Notes: generated by a model from the sequence alone, not told the origin. A stretch of 64,000 bases of DNA from Helicobacter sp. 11S03491-1 (GCF_002272835.1 NZ_MLAO01000003.1:62001-126000); one strand, 5' to 3'; shown: positions 54,648-64,000, numbered from the stretch's first letter. A program made the numbers and translations.

Positions 54648-55109
54648 ATGATGGATATAAATATAATCAAAAAAATACTCCCACATCGTTACCCTATGCT
54701 TTTAGTTGATAGAGTTGTTGATTTAGAAGCCCAAAAAAGTATCAGAGCATATAAGAATATCACTATCAATGAAGAATTATTTTTGGGACATTTTCCAAAA
54801 CAGCCTATTTATCCGGGTGTAATGATCGTAGAGGGTATGGCCCAAGCAGGAGGTATCTTAGCTTTTGTTAGCACTTGGGGAGACGATCTTAGCGTTGCTG
54901 AAGAAAAAATTGTTTATTTTATGACCATTGATAAAGTCAAATTTCGCATACCTGTTGTGCCCGGCGATCGTTTAGAATATCAAATCAATGTTCTCAAACA
55001 TAAAGGGACTGTATGGCAACTGGAAGGCAAAGCATTGGTTGAAGAAAAAATTGTTGCCCAAGCAGAAATAAAAGCTATGGTTACAGATAGAGATAAGGAA
55101 ATGCCATGA
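54648..55109 (+). CDS. fabZ: 3-hydroxyacyl-ACP dehydratase FabZ
   Basis: A 153-residue hot-dog enzyme of fatty acid elongation. ILPHRYPMLLVDRVVD starts the family, GHFPKQPIYPGVMIVEGMAQ carries the catalytic His and Glu, and KFRIPVVPGDRLEY follows. Two ATG codons stand in a row. The stop overlaps the lpxA ATG (ATGA). First gene of the run fabZ-lpxA-clpX-mreB-mreC, kept as in H. pylori HP1376-HP1372. Confidence 0.96.
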   Translation: MMDINIIKKILPHRYPMLLVDRVVDLEAQKSIRAYKNITINEELFLGHFPKQPIYPGVMIVEGMAQAGGILAFVSTWGDDLSVAEEKIVYFMTIDKVKFRIPVVPGDRLEYQINVLKHKGTVWQLEGKALVEEKIVAQAEIKAMVTDRDKEMP

Positions 55110-55915
55110 CAGAACAAAATACAACAACGATAGCCCAAACAGCTATCATCAAAGAAGGAGCTAGAATTGGTAAAAATGTTCATATTGGAGATTTTTGTGT
55201 CATTGGTGAGGGAGTAGAAATAGAAAATGACTGTAAGATTTACAACAATGTTACTATTTTGGGGGATACAAAAATAGGCAAAAAAAGCACTATTTTCCCT
55301 TATGCAGTATTAGGCACAATCCCTCAAGATTTGAAATATGCAGGAGAAAAAGTAGCGCTTATTGTCGGTGAAGAAAATATTATTCGTGAGCACTGCATGA
55401 TCAACCCCGGCACAGCAGGAGGTATTGGCAAAACTATCATTGGAAATCAAAATCTTTTAATGGCTTTTGTCCATGTTGCCCATGATTGTATTATTGGAAA
55501 TCATTGCATACTTGCAAATAATGCAACCTTAGGGGGACATGTTGAAATGGGAAATTATGTCAATGTTGGAGGCATGACACCCATCCATCAATTTGTTCAT
55601 GTTGGAGATGGCGCAATGATAGCCGGAGCTTCTGCACTCACTCAAGATATCCCGCCTTTTTGTATGGCTGAAGGCAACAGAGCTGTTATTCGCGGTCTCA
55701 ATAAGCACAGAATGAGAAAATTGTTTTCCCATGAAGATATTGATTTCATCGCACAACTTTATAAAAGACTTTTCTCCTCAGAAGCACCCCTTAAAGAATT
55801 AGCCCAAAATGAAATCCAAAAAAATCCAAACAATGAATATGTATTAAAAATATGTAATTTTATACTACAATCACAACGCGGCATTCCGATCAAAAAAGGT
55901 GGATTAAATGATTAA
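55106..55915 (+). CDS. lpxA: UDP-N-acetylglucosamine acyltransferase LpxA
   Basis: A 269-residue left-handed beta-helix enzyme, first acylation of lipid A. Hexapeptide repeats run over residues 1-190, with the catalytic region [20 protein letters not shown] near 112-131 and a helical C-terminus starting [15 protein letters not shown]. It overlaps fabZ by 4 bases and clpX by 8 bases. Confidence 0.96.
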   Translation: MTEQNTTTIAQTAIIKEGARIGKNVHIGDFCVIGEGVEIENDCKIYNNVTILGDTKIGKKSTIFPYAVLGTIPQDLKYAGEKVALIVGEENIIREHCMINPGTAGGIGKTIIGNQNLLMAFVHVAHDCIIGNHCILANNATLGGHVEMGNYVNVGGMTPIHQFVHVGDGAMIAGASALTQDIPPFCMAEGNRAVIRGLNKHRMRKLFSHEDIDFIAQLYKRLFSSEAPLKELAQNEIQKNPNNEYVLKICNFILQSQRGIPIKKGGLND

Positions 55916-57176
55916 AGAAAAACGCTGTAGTTTTTGTGGCAATCCGGAATCAGAAGAATTTCCTGTTTTATTGTCCAATCCGGATATAAGTGGCGTAGAA
56001 GCAGCTATTTGTCAAAGATGCGCCAACTATTTTTACAAGGTTTTTAGAGGAGAAGTAGAACTCCAACCAACAACAAATCTTAATCTTGAAGAAATTCCTT
56101 CGCCAAAACATCTTAAAAAAGTCCTGGATGAATATGTTATCGGGCAAGAAGAAGCAAAAAAAGTTTTTTCTGTAGCTGTCTATAATCATTACAAAAGAAT
56201 ACTAAGTAAAAATCAAGATATTCATAATGATCCCGATGTTGAAATATCAAAATCAAATATTTTACTCATAGGTCCTACCGGAAGTGGCAAAACACTCATG
56301 GCCCAAACATTAGCAAAATTCTTAGATATTCCCATTGCAATTTGTGATGCTACGAGTCTAACAGAAGCGGGCTATGTGGGTGAAGATGTTGAAAATATTC
56401 TCACACGATTGCTTCAAGCAGCCGATGGAGATGTCCAAAAAGCGCAAAAAGGCATTGTCTTCATTGATGAAATTGATAAAATATCCAGATTATCTGAAAA
56501 TCGTTCCATTACAAGAGATGTTTCTGGCGAAGGCGTACAACAAGCATTGCTTAAAATTATTGAGGGCAGCCTTGTCAATATTCCTCCAAAAGGAGGGAGA
56601 AAACACCCCAATCAGGAATTCATTCAAATAGATACTAATAATATTTTATTTATCTGTGGGGGAGCATTTGATGGCTTAAACGAAATTATCAAAAGACGTT
56701 GCACCAGCAATGTTTTAGGATTTGGCGAAGAGAAAAAAACCAAAGTAGAACAAGAGGATGTTTTGAGTCTTGTTGAACCTGATGATTTGGTAAGTTATGG
56801 ACTCATTCCCGAACTTATTGGAAGATTGCATGTTATTACCACATTAAAAGGGATCACAAAAGATGCAATGATTGAGATTTTGACCAAACCCAGAAATTCT
56901 CTCATCAAACAATACCAAAAATTATTCAAAATGGATGGCGCGGAATTGGTATTTCAAAAAGATGCGATTGAGAAAATCGCTGAACTTGCAATCGCCAGAA
57001 AAACAGGGGCAAGAGGATTGAGGGCAATTGTTGAAGAATTTGGAACAGATATTATGTTTGATTTGCCCGAATTAAAAGGCTATGAAGTCATCATAACAAA
57101 AGATTGTGTTACAAAAACAAGCAAACCCCTTCTGATCAAAAAGAAAAAAATCTCCCAAAGAGACAAAGGAGCATAA
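55908..57176 (+). CDS. clpX: ATP-dependent protease ATP-binding subunit ClpX
   Basis: A 422-residue AAA+ unfoldase for ClpP. The N-terminal zinc domain has [10 protein letters not shown] and CQRCANYFY. Walker A is [18 protein letters not shown], Walker B FIDEIDKI, and the pore and sensor regions ([30 protein letters not shown]) are present. Its stop shares a base with the mreB ATG. Confidence 0.97.
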   Translation: MIKEKRCSFCGNPESEEFPVLLSNPDISGVEAAICQRCANYFYKVFRGEVELQPTTNLNLEEIPSPKHLKKVLDEYVIGQEEAKKVFSVAVYNHYKRILSKNQDIHNDPDVEISKSNILLIGPTGSGKTLMAQTLAKFLDIPIAICDATSLTEAGYVGEDVENILTRLLQAADGDVQKAQKGIVFIDEIDKISRLSENRSITRDVSGEGVQQALLKIIEGSLVNIPPKGGRKHPNQEFIQIDTNNILFICGGAFDGLNEIIKRRCTSNVLGFGEEKKTKVEQEDVLSLVEPDDLVSYGLIPELIGRLHVITTLKGITKDAMIEILTKPRNSLIKQYQKLFKMDGAELVFQKDAIEKIAELAIARKTGARGLRAIVEEFGTDIMFDLPELKGYEVIITKDCVTKTSKPLLIKKKKISQRDKGA

Positions 57177-58216
57177 TGATACTAGACAAAATAATAGGGC
57201 TATTCTCCCATGATATAGCCATTGATTTAGGCACTGCAAATACAATCGTATTGTTAAAAGGACAAGGGATCATCATCAATGAACCCTCTATTGTGGCAGT
57301 CAAGACAAACAAATATGATAGAGATGGTACAATCCTTGCAGTAGGGCATGAAGCAAAAGAAATGATAGGCAAGACCCCAGGGGGAATTCAAGCTATCAGA
57401 CCTATGAAAGATGGAGTCATTGCAGATTTTGATGTAACTGAGAAAATGATTCGTTATTTCATCGAAAAAGCTCACAAAAGAAAATCCCTTATCAGACCTC
57501 GAATCATGGTATGTGTGCCTTATGGATTAACAGGTGTAGAGAGAAAAGCAGTTAAAGAATCTGCCATGAGTGCAGGGGCTAGAGAGGTTTTTTTGATAGA
57601 AGAACCTATGGCTGCAGCCATAGGCGCAGGTCTTCCTATCAGAGAACCACAAGGGAGTCTCATTGTTGATATTGGAGGAGGTACGACAGAAATTGGTGTC
57701 ATCTCTCTTGGTGGACTGGTTATTAGCAAATCTATACGAGTTGCAGGAGACAAACTGGATAATGCTATTGTTGATTATATCCGCAAAAAATACAACCTTT
57801 TGATAGGGGAACGCACCGGAGAAGAAATAAAAATACAAATTGGATCAGCATCACCGCTTGAAACTCCTTTGTCTATGCAAGTCAAAGGAAGAGATCAAGT
57901 AAGTGGTCTTCTCAATACCGTCGAACTCACAAGTGAAGATATTCGCGATGCCATCAAAGACCAACTTAGAGAAATTAGCAATGCTCTCAAAAGTGTCCTG
58001 GAATCTGTCCCTCCGGATTTAGCAGGGGATATTGTAGAAAATGGCATTGTCTTGACAGGTGGGGGAGCCTTGATTCGAGGATTGGATAAATATCTTTCAG
58101 ATATTGTCAAGCTTCCTGTATATGTAGGGAATGAACCCCTTCTTGCAGTTGCCAAAGGCACCGGAAAGGCAATTGAAGAACTTGATTTATTACACCATAT
58201 AGGTGCTCATGATTGA
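57176..58216 (+). CDS. mreB: Rod-shape-determining actin homologue MreB
   Basis: A 346-residue actin-like ATPase that guides side-wall synthesis. [14 protein letters not shown] is phosphate loop 1, [17 protein letters not shown] is phosphate loop 2, and [16 protein letters not shown] is the adenosine motif. The start at 57176 (after AAAGGAG, overlapping the clpX stop) gives the family-typical N-terminus; earlier in-frame codons lie within clpX. Confidence 0.97.
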   Translation: MILDKIIGLFSHDIAIDLGTANTIVLLKGQGIIINEPSIVAVKTNKYDRDGTILAVGHEAKEMIGKTPGGIQAIRPMKDGVIADFDVTEKMIRYFIEKAHKRKSLIRPRIMVCVPYGLTGVERKAVKESAMSAGAREVFLIEEPMAAAIGAGLPIREPQGSLIVDIGGGTTEIGVISLGGLVISKSIRVAGDKLDNAIVDYIRKKYNLLIGERTGEEIKIQIGSASPLETPLSMQVKGRDQVSGLLNTVELTSEDIRDAIKDQLREISNALKSVLESVPPDLAGDIVENGIVLTGGGALIRGLDKYLSDIVKLPVYVGNEPLLAVAKGTGKAIEELDLLHHIGAHD

Positions 58217-58230
58217 TGATTGGCTAAATA

Positions 58231-59046
58231 ATGAGATATAAGCCACTTTCTTTCATCGTTATTTTGGTGGCTTTGATATTTATTATTTTTGATTCAAGCC
58301 ATTTTTTACGCTTGGAGACCCTGTCATTCACAGACAAAATAAAGTTTTGGGTTTTTAATACTCAAGAAGATATCAAACTCTCTTATGCCAAATATCTCAA
58401 TCAAGCCCAAAATATTGAAGAGTATCAAGAAAAACTCAAAAAATATTCAAAACTTGAATTAGAAGTAAAAAATCTACAAGCACAGGTAAATCAATTATCT
58501 CATTTTGGCACTCAAAAAATATCCTTTCAAAGTCCAAATTTTATACCTACAAAAGCTTTTTCATATGTTGATGTTGGAGATTATAATCGCATTTGGCTCG
58601 ATCTTAATATTTCTGCTTATCCAAAAAACAAAATATTTGGGATTGTTCAAAATGGCAATGCACTTGGAATAGCTGCTATAAAAAATAATCGCTTAATGGG
58701 CTTGTTAAATGGCGATGAAGGCTCTAGTTATGCGGTATATATTGGCAAACAAAAAATCCCTGCCATCATTCGATACGATAGTGCAGACCCTCAAAAAATC
58801 CTTGCAGATTTTATCCCCGCATGGCTAAAGGTCAATATTGGTGATGAGGTTGTTACCAGTGGGCTTGATGGTGTTTTTATACCCAATATTGGTGTTGGCA
58901 AAATTACAGGAGTTATCCAAAACTATGGCTATAATACTGCAGAAGTTTCGCCTTATGCCCAAGATGTGAGTTTGGGATATATGTGGCTAGTAGATACACA
59001 AACATATCAGACTAATTTTGACTTCCCTGATAAAGATACCAAATAA
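58231..59046 (+). CDS. mreC: Cell shape protein MreC
   Basis: A 271-residue bitopic protein: N-terminal helix (about 8-22), a coiled coil (about 60-95, with YQEKLKKYSKLELEVKNLQA), and a periplasmic beta domain with VNIGDEVVTSGLDGVFIPNI. It links MreB to wall synthases in the periplasm. It ends at the start of the next gene, sharing one base, so the following glycosyltransferase is tied to the mre operon. mreD is not adjacent. Confidence 0.93.
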   Translation: MRYKPLSFIVILVALIFIIFDSSHFLRLETLSFTDKIKFWVFNTQEDIKLSYAKYLNQAQNIEEYQEKLKKYSKLELEVKNLQAQVNQLSHFGTQKISFQSPNFIPTKAFSYVDVGDYNRIWLDLNISAYPKNKIFGIVQNGNALGIAAIKNNRLMGLLNGDEGSSYAVYIGKQKIPAIIRYDSADPQKILADFIPAWLKVNIGDEVVTSGLDGVFIPNIGVGKITGVIQNYGYNTAEVSPYAQDVSLGYMWLVDTQTYQTNFDFPDKDTK

Positions 59047-61118
59047 TGCAAGATGATGTTTTTGTTCAAAATTCTATTACAAATATTTGCAATATTTTGC
59101 AAAATGCTACACACAAAAACCATGTCGATTTAGCCCTTAGCGAACTTTTAAAACTTATAGAAATACCTTCTATAAAAATACAATCCCAAGAATTAAACAA
59201 ACTTTTTAGAGATAAAACATATGCTTTTATATTTTCAAAAGGTGATATTGCTGATTCATTTTATATTTGCTTATACGCAATTATGGACTCACAAACAGAT
59301 ACAAGATTTGACGCTTTTATCCGAATTGCCGATAATAATTTATTTGTGCAAGGGATAAGTGAGGAAGAAAGCACTATGCTTTTGGAGCTGGGGTGTATTG
59401 CAAAAATTTTAGCAGGGAATAAGCGCCAAGCCATCAAAGATTATATTAAAAATATTTCTTTAACAGATATACATTCTGTAGCAGCACAAAAATCATATTC
59501 TTTTATTCTTAAGGCTTTTGGATTGCTTGATATTCCTTTTGAATTGTTTCTTGAGGCAATGAGAGAAACTTTGGATACAAAAAATATACTCCTTCAAGAT
59601 CCAAAGCGCAGACGTTCGATTTTTAACTGGCAAATTCATGTATTTTGGAATATCAAGCATTTTTTTAATCATCGAGATTGGCTAAGTCTCTATCCATTGT
59701 GGGAAAAAGTTTTTTATGAAATGCTTGATAGCTCTCATTTTAATAAAATAGATGAAGCATTATATTTGCAATTTTTTATCTATCATATGTGTGGCAATAG
59801 CTTCACCTCCGAACAAGAATGGAAAAACTTCAATGAAAAAATTACGCAAAAAGCCTCAAGTATTTATCAAGAATTTGCTTCTAACTTTCATCTGCCCCAA
59901 CCAACTCCCCATACCAAACCAAAAAAAATAATTGCTTTTCTTAGAGACAGACTTGTAGAGAATTCTCCTTATAAGGTAGAATATAGCTTCTTAAAAAACT
60001 TAATGCAAAATAAAGACTTCAAACAACATTATGAAATCAAAATTTATATCATGGGATTTTTGGAAAAAAGCGATGATGACAAAGCTATTAAACAAGCTTA
60101 TGAAGATTTGGGTATTAAAATCATCGATGTTATCAATACTTTCAACCAACAAGGCTATTATAATTCTCATTTATCCAAAGCTTTAAGTATTCGAGAAGCA
60201 ATTATAGCTGATAAAACAGATATACTTATCAGTCCTAATAACGGGTATGGAATCAGTGATTTTATTCTTGCTTCAAGAGCAGCCCCTATGCAAATTTTCT
60301 GGAGTCATGGTAATTTTGTTTATGATTTACCTCAAATTGACCTTAGAATGACCCATATTTGTGGCAATGCCCCTTATGTATCCTATGCAGGCTATAATTT
60401 TGTAGGCATCGGCGTCCATATGGACAAAAATTTTTACGATCCTTATGTGCCCCAAGATCTAATCAATAAAGAAAGAGATAAATACCCCCCTCACAAAATT
60501 ATTTTAGGAGTCATAGGCAGATTGACCAAAATAGACTCTTTGGCTTATCTTCAGACCATCATAACCATCATGCAAAAAAATCCTAATACTATCTTTTTAG
60601 CCTGTGGGAATGGAAATGTATATGAAATCAAACAAAAAATTATTTCTCTAGATCCCCATATTATTCATAGATTTTTCTTTCCGGGCTATGTAGATAGTAG
60701 AATATATGGGCATATTATTGATTTTTGGCCGGATAGTTTCCCTATGCAACAAGGCGAAAGCAAAGTCGAATTTAACGCAAAAGGAGGCATTATTCTCAAT
60801 CTTTCTAAAGAAGATAAGCAAGAACGCAAAGATAGATTGGAAAAATGGATAGAACAAAACAATCAAATCATCCAAGAAGAATGCAAAAAAGAAAAAATTA
60901 CTTTAGATTTTTTGAAAAAAATCTGGATAGAAGATATATCTTGCATTGCTTTTGATAGAGATGATTATCTTAACAAAGCTTTGAATATTTTAAAAATCTC
61001 ACAAGAAGAGAAGCAAAATTTATCTGCCAATAGATTGCTCATCAGAAGAATCTATGATCACATACTCCAAATCAAAGGCATCCATTCTTTCTTGAGGGCA
61101 ATTCAAAATCATGCCTAA
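59046..61118 (+). CDS. Large GT-B glycosyltransferase (GT41/HMW1C-like), mre-linked
   Basis: A 690-residue soluble protein. Residues 1-290 are mostly helical with no family I know. Residues about 295-620 look like a GT-B catalytic part: KKIIAFLRDRL, DILISPNNGYGISDFILASR, APMQIFWSHGNF, IILGVIGRLTK (start of the second Rossmann half), HRFFFPGYVD, and IIDFWPDSFPMQQGESKVEF followed by NAKGG, which has the form of a donor-site loop. The lay-out recalls GT41-type protein glycosyltransferases such as HMW1C, though the fit is loose. It overlaps mreC by one base and the next gene by 8. The acceptor is unknown. Confidence 0.6.
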   Translation: MQDDVFVQNSITNICNILQNATHKNHVDLALSELLKLIEIPSIKIQSQELNKLFRDKTYAFIFSKGDIADSFYICLYAIMDSQTDTRFDAFIRIADNNLFVQGISEEESTMLLELGCIAKILAGNKRQAIKDYIKNISLTDIHSVAAQKSYSFILKAFGLLDIPFELFLEAMRETLDTKNILLQDPKRRRSIFNWQIHVFWNIKHFFNHRDWLSLYPLWEKVFYEMLDSSHFNKIDEALYLQFFIYHMCGNSFTSEQEWKNFNEKITQKASSIYQEFASNFHLPQPTPHTKPKKIIAFLRDRLVENSPYKVEYSFLKNLMQNKDFKQHYEIKIYIMGFLEKSDDDKAIKQAYEDLGIKIIDVINTFNQQGYYNSHLSKALSIREAIIADKTDILISPNNGYGISDFILASRAAPMQIFWSHGNFVYDLPQIDLRMTHICGNAPYVSYAGYNFVGIGVHMDKNFYDPYVPQDLINKERDKYPPHKIILGVIGRLTKIDSLAYLQTIITIMQKNPNTIFLACGNGNVYEIKQKIISLDPHIIHRFFFPGYVDSRIYGHIIDFWPDSFPMQQGESKVEFNAKGGIILNLSKEDKQERKDRLEKWIEQNNQIIQEECKKEKITLDFLKKIWIEDISCIAFDRDDYLNKALNILKISQEEKQNLSANRLLIRRIYDHILQIKGIHSFLRAIQNHA

Positions 61119-62088
61119 AATTGGTATATTTGGGTTTGGTCAAATAGGCAAAAATTTTTATAAATTGAGCAAAGATGTAGGCATGAGTAATTGTTGCATT
61201 TATGATGATTTTTCTACCCATTCTTTAATATGTCATGATAAAAACTCATTAAAAACATGTGATATTATTATCATTTGTGTAGCTAAAAAATCCTTACAAA
61301 AATTATTTATTGAAAAATTACTTCTTTTAAATATCCCAAAAACAAAAATACGTATTTATCAACAATGTTTTTATGCTTTTTATTGGTTGGAGAATTCCAT
61401 TAAAAAATATTTTCAAACTCAAAATAGCTTTATACACAATCTCTTAGAGGATAGCTTTTATTTACATCATTTACAAAAATTGCTTAAAGAAGCATACAAA
61501 CATGCGCATAAGCCCGATAAAGATTCTAAATTTTATGATAACTTGTATCTCTCAAGTGAGATTTATACTAAAGATTATCAAGAAAATATTTATTATCCGG
61601 GCTGGAAGTTCGCTTATGAGATTTTAGAAAACTATGGTATTCATCAGGTAGATGTGCTTGATATAGGCTGTGGGAATGGCATATTTGCAAATATGCTCTA
61701 CAAAAAAAATATCCCAAAATATATAGGCATTGACTTTAGCCCCCAAGCCATCAAAATGGCTCAAAACAAAACCCCCCATTGGAAAGAATATTTTATACAA
61801 GAAGATATTTTTTCAAGTGTTAATATTAAAAAACCTCACACTCATATTTGTCTATTTGAAGTCTTAGAACATATCAACAAAGACTTAGAGATTTTACGGC
61901 AAATCCCATCTCATACTCATATCATTGCTTCTGTACCAAATTTTTATTCACAAGGACATATTAGGATCTTTGAAAATATTACTCAAATCAAACATCGCTA
62001 TAATCACTTAATAAAATTCCTTGATATTTTTGAATTACATTTTAAACAAGGGACAAAAATATTTTATTTTCACGCTCTCAAAAGGTAA
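61111..62088 (+). CDS. Fusion of a Rossmann-like domain and a class I SAM methyltransferase
   Basis: A 325-residue protein in two parts. Residues 1-95 form a small Rossmann-like domain with GIFGFGQIGKNF (GxGxxG at 8-13) and a strand CDIIIICVAKKSL, as in NAD-dependent dehydrogenases but with no catalytic half. Residues about 155-325 are a class I methyltransferase: VLDIGCGNGIFANML (SAM loop, 182-196), KYIGIDFSPQAIKMA and CLFEVLEHI. It overlaps the glycosyltransferase before it by 8 bases and is followed by another, suggesting methylation of a surface sugar or peptide. Confidence 0.65.
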   Translation: MPKIGIFGFGQIGKNFYKLSKDVGMSNCCIYDDFSTHSLICHDKNSLKTCDIIIICVAKKSLQKLFIEKLLLLNIPKTKIRIYQQCFYAFYWLENSIKKYFQTQNSFIHNLLEDSFYLHHLQKLLKEAYKHAHKPDKDSKFYDNLYLSSEIYTKDYQENIYYPGWKFAYEILENYGIHQVDVLDIGCGNGIFANMLYKKNIPKYIGIDFSPQAIKMAQNKTPHWKEYFIQEDIFSSVNIKKPHTHICLFEVLEHINKDLEILRQIPSHTHIIASVPNFYSQGHIRIFENITQIKHRYNHLIKFLDIFELHFKQGTKIFYFHALKR

Positions 62089-62092
62089 TTTA

Positions 62093-63232
62093 ATGCCCAA
62101 AATTCTTGTTCTTTGCGCTGCTAATCCCGCCACTAACCCAAGACCTCAGCGCGTCATTGAACTTTTAAAACTCAAATATCAAGTCTATGCAATGGGCATT
62201 CAAGCCTCCCCTATAGAAAATGTAAAAGTTTTTAGCTACCCTGCTTTTAAAAAACGAAATTTTGTTGAAGAATCTGCACTCTACAAAAATGTATTCTTTA
62301 AAAAATGGCAAGAGCTTATTTATACTCCCAATCGTTTAGAAATTGTTAAAATATTAAATACTTATTGTTTTGACATCATTATTTGCCATGATCTTGTTTT
62401 GCTTCCTATTGTACTGGCTTATAAAAAAAATGCCAAAGTATTATTTGATGCCAGAGAATTTTATCCGGCCCAAAATAGCACCAACCTTAGATGGAAATTA
62501 CTTTTTGCTCCATTCAATGATTATCTTTGTAGGCAATATCTTCCCCTATGTGATGCTATTATCACCGTATCAAAAGGACTCCAAGAAAGATATAAAAAAG
62601 ATTACGGGGTTAATTGTGAGCTATTTTATTCCCTCCCAAAATATCATTCTCTCTCTCCAAGCCTCATTGACCCCAAACATATCAAAATCATCTATCATGG
62701 GGCGGCTAATCCTAATAGAAAAATTGAAAATATGATTAAAATTATTGATGATCTTCAAGATCGATTTTGTCTTGATTTGATGCTTATCAATACAGATGAT
62801 GACTATCTAAAATATTTAAAAAAAATACTCAAAAAAAGACAATTGCGTGGAAAAAAAATTGCCATTATTCCCCCTGTAAATTTTGAAGATATCATTCCTT
62901 TTAGCGCAACTTATGATTTAGGTCTTTATGCTCTCTCCCCAACAACTTTCAACCTAAAACATGCCCTTCCAAATAAATTCTTCGAATATATTCAAGCGCG
63001 CTTAGGTCTTCTCATCACCCCCAATATTGAAATGATACCATTTATAAAAACCTTTAAAAATGGTATCATCACCAAAGATTTCAAACCCAAAAATATTGCA
63101 GCAACTATCAACAACCTACAAACAAGCGACATCAAATACTATAAACAAAACTCGCATAAAGCTGCTAAAACACTCCATATGCAAAACAATCAAAAGAAAC
63201 TGGATTCTATCCTCAAACAATTATTACACTAA
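62093..63232 (+). CDS. Glycosyltransferase, GT-B fold (GT4-like), paralogue of the one at 930-2084
   Basis: A 379-residue enzyme. The start at 62093 (MPKILVLCAANPATNPRPQR) has an AAAGGT site and does not overlap the methyltransferase gene. KVLFDAREFYPAQ, DAIITVSKGLQERYKKDYG, IKIIYHGAANPNRKIENM and HALPNKFFEYIQARLGL align by eye with the protein at 930-2084. It closes the mre-linked cassette; a hairpin at 63358-63376 probably ends the transcript. Donor and acceptor unknown. Confidence 0.75.
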   Translation: MPKILVLCAANPATNPRPQRVIELLKLKYQVYAMGIQASPIENVKVFSYPAFKKRNFVEESALYKNVFFKKWQELIYTPNRLEIVKILNTYCFDIIICHDLVLLPIVLAYKKNAKVLFDAREFYPAQNSTNLRWKLLFAPFNDYLCRQYLPLCDAIITVSKGLQERYKKDYGVNCELFYSLPKYHSLSPSLIDPKHIKIIYHGAANPNRKIENMIKIIDDLQDRFCLDLMLINTDDDYLKYLKKILKKRQLRGKKIAIIPPVNFEDIIPFSATYDLGLYALSPTTFNLKHALPNKFFEYIQARLGLLITPNIEMIPFIKTFKNGIITKDFKPKNIAATINNLQTSDIKYYKQNSHKAAKTLHMQNNQKKLDSILKQLLH

Positions 63233-63544
63233 CCCATATATCCTTCTATAAAGCACTTTCTCTCTATCGGGATGCAAAAAATATCTAATTTTAAACATTA
63301 CCCATGTTTAATCTGTAAATTGCCACATAAAACTGAAGTGATTTGAAACTTAAAATCGAAGTGAGGGGCTCACTTCTGTTTTATATGGCAAAAATTAGAA
63401 TTAAATTAAGCTTAAAATTAAGCTCTTTTTTAATTCTGTATCTGCTTTATTTTAGATCCAATACAAAAATCAAGGATTTATTTTATCCCCAACTTAACCC
63501 TATTTTTAAAATCATCCCCCTCACTCCCCATCTCTTGCTTTTTA
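63233..63544. other. Gene-free stretch at the end of the mre-glycosylation run
   Basis: No supported gene on either strand. It contains a hairpin at 63358-63376. An open frame of 89 codons on plus lacks a ribosome-binding site and any family look. Confidence 0.5.
63358..63376. terminator. Hairpin, possible bidirectional terminator
   Basis: Eight-base perfect arms GAAGTGAG (63358-63365) and CTCACTTC (63369-63376) with a GGG loop. TGTTTTAT follows on plus and GATTTTAAGTTT on minus. It lies between the plus-strand glycosyltransferase run and the minus-strand gene at the right edge. Confidence 0.5.
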
Positions 63545-64000
63545 TTACAACCTGTCAAAAATCAGAATCTTCTCGGCACTATTTATCCAAACATCAAAAA
63601 CTCCTTTTTTGACATTTGGTAAATAAAAACCATCAAGGGCTACTCTCTCAATCTCCAGTCCCTTAAACTCCCTCTTAAACCCATAAGCCCCATAACCTCT
63701 AAAATCAATATCATCTGAAAAACTGACCCCAAATCTCCTTCGTTTAGCATACCCCAAAAAACACATCCCCTTACCCTTAAGATGAACTTGGAGGGATCGG
63801 TTGTCATATATCCCATAGCCCTTTATTTTAGGGAGAGATAACTTGGGGGTGCCGGCTTCGGGTATTCTTGTTCTAAAAATTTTCAATGCTCGTGCTTCGT
63901 TATATTTTCCTTTAACCCCAAACCCTATGATCTCTTTAGGTTCTTTTATCAAAGACTCAAACAGGTTTTTAGCCAAAGATTCCGAATTAAAGCTCTCATC
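63545..64000 (-). CDS. C-terminal part of an unidentified protein, cut by the right edge
   Basis: The minus frame is open from the edge (reading DESFNSESLAKNLFESL...) to the stop at 63545, giving 151 residues of a longer protein; the TTG at 63976 is unlikely to be the start. It is rich in Gly, Lys, Arg and aromatic residues: IIGFGVKGKYNEARALKIFR, KGYGIYDNRSLQVHLKGKG, DIDFRGYGAYGFKREFKG. I do not recognise a family. The base composition looks less AT-rich than the neighbours, which may mean transfer (phage or plasmid origin), but this is by eye only. Confidence 0.6.
   Translation of the reverse strand, partial: DESFNSESLAKNLFESLIKEPKEIIGFGVKGKYNEARALKIFRTRIPEAGTPKLSLPKIKGYGIYDNRSLQVHLKGKGMCFLGYAKRRRFGVSFSDDIDFRGYGAYGFKREFKGLEIERVALDGFYLPNVKKGVFDVWINSAEKILIFDRL

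Noticed and set aside
1-64000. tRNA or rRNA genes, CRISPR arrays, insertion sequences, replication origin
   Set aside because: Intergenic stretches were read for tRNA T-arm signatures, repeat arrays and transposase frames; none was found.

Overview
The window is AT-rich, gene-dense bacterial DNA that reads as a Helicobacter chromosome (Campylobacterota). This rests on recognisable families and on gene order remembered from H. pylori 26695. Matching blocks are ccoI / tRNA methyltransferase / ribD / gltS (HP1503-HP1506), phospholipase D / frdBAC / tpiA / lpxD (HP0190-HP0196), fabZ / lpxA / clpX / mreB / mreC (HP1376-HP1372), kdsD / rnj / ksgA (HP1429-HP1431) and alaS / maf (HP1241/HP1240). The mcp-cheB-cheR cluster, SulP, the glycosyltransferases and the tripartite pump make it different from H. 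pylori. The species cannot be fixed from the sequence. No tRNA, rRNA, CRISPR array or insertion sequence was found.

Layout. 1-0.8 kb: the start of one secreted protein and a decayed Sel1-repeat (Hcp-like) pseudogene. 0.9-6.6 kb (minus): a tightly overlapping run of DMT transporter, CoA-binding protein, threonine ammonia-lyase, membrane glycosyltransferase-like protein, prepilin-like protein and glycosyltransferase. 6.6-12 kb (minus): heme oxygenase hugZ with a structured 3' region and a Fur-box-like palindrome, then ccoI, a tRNA methyltransferase and ribD. 12-18.8 kb: SulP, gltS, carboxynorspermidine dehydrogenase, a phase-variable glycosyltransferase with a 12-base G tract, and cfa. 19-27.5 kb: alaS-maf-ccoS-fqrB, small proteins, a BI-1 membrane protein, gapA and a PLD lipoprotein. 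27.6-33.3 kb: frdCAB behind a miniature flagellar-rod-like gene, divergent from tpiA-lpxD. 33.3-36.4 kb: an mcp-cheB-cheR operon.

36.5-46.8 kb holds a PAP2 phosphatase divergent from a Fur-box-preceded TonB-dependent receptor, which is coupled to a di-heme peroxidase. It continues with wecA and an MFS / membrane-fusion / outer-membrane-factor efflux set. 46.8-54.6 kb holds kdsD-rnj-ksgA on minus and hisF, a nucleoside phosphorylase-like gene, rlmN, a 32-residue membrane protein and queH on plus. 54.6-63.2 kb is one long plus-strand run, fabZ-lpxA-clpX-mreB-mreC, followed directly by a GT-B glycosyltransferase, a Rossmann/methyltransferase fusion and a second glycosyltransferase paralogous to the one at 0.9-2.1 kb. 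The right edge cuts an unidentified minus-strand gene.

Themes. Envelope biogenesis dominates: lipid A genes (lpxA, lpxD), kdsD for KDO, wecA, mreBC, cfa, PAP2 and at least five glycosyltransferase-like genes. Respiration and iron/copper handling come next: frdCAB, ccoI/ccoS for cbb3 oxidase, hugZ and the TonB receptor with its di-heme protein. The least familiar parts are the mre-linked glycosylation cassette, the prepilin flanked by glycosyltransferases, the receptor/di-heme pair, the hugZ 3' region and the ksgA gene that appears to lack a standard start codon. All functional statements are by motif and family recognition only; no search was run.
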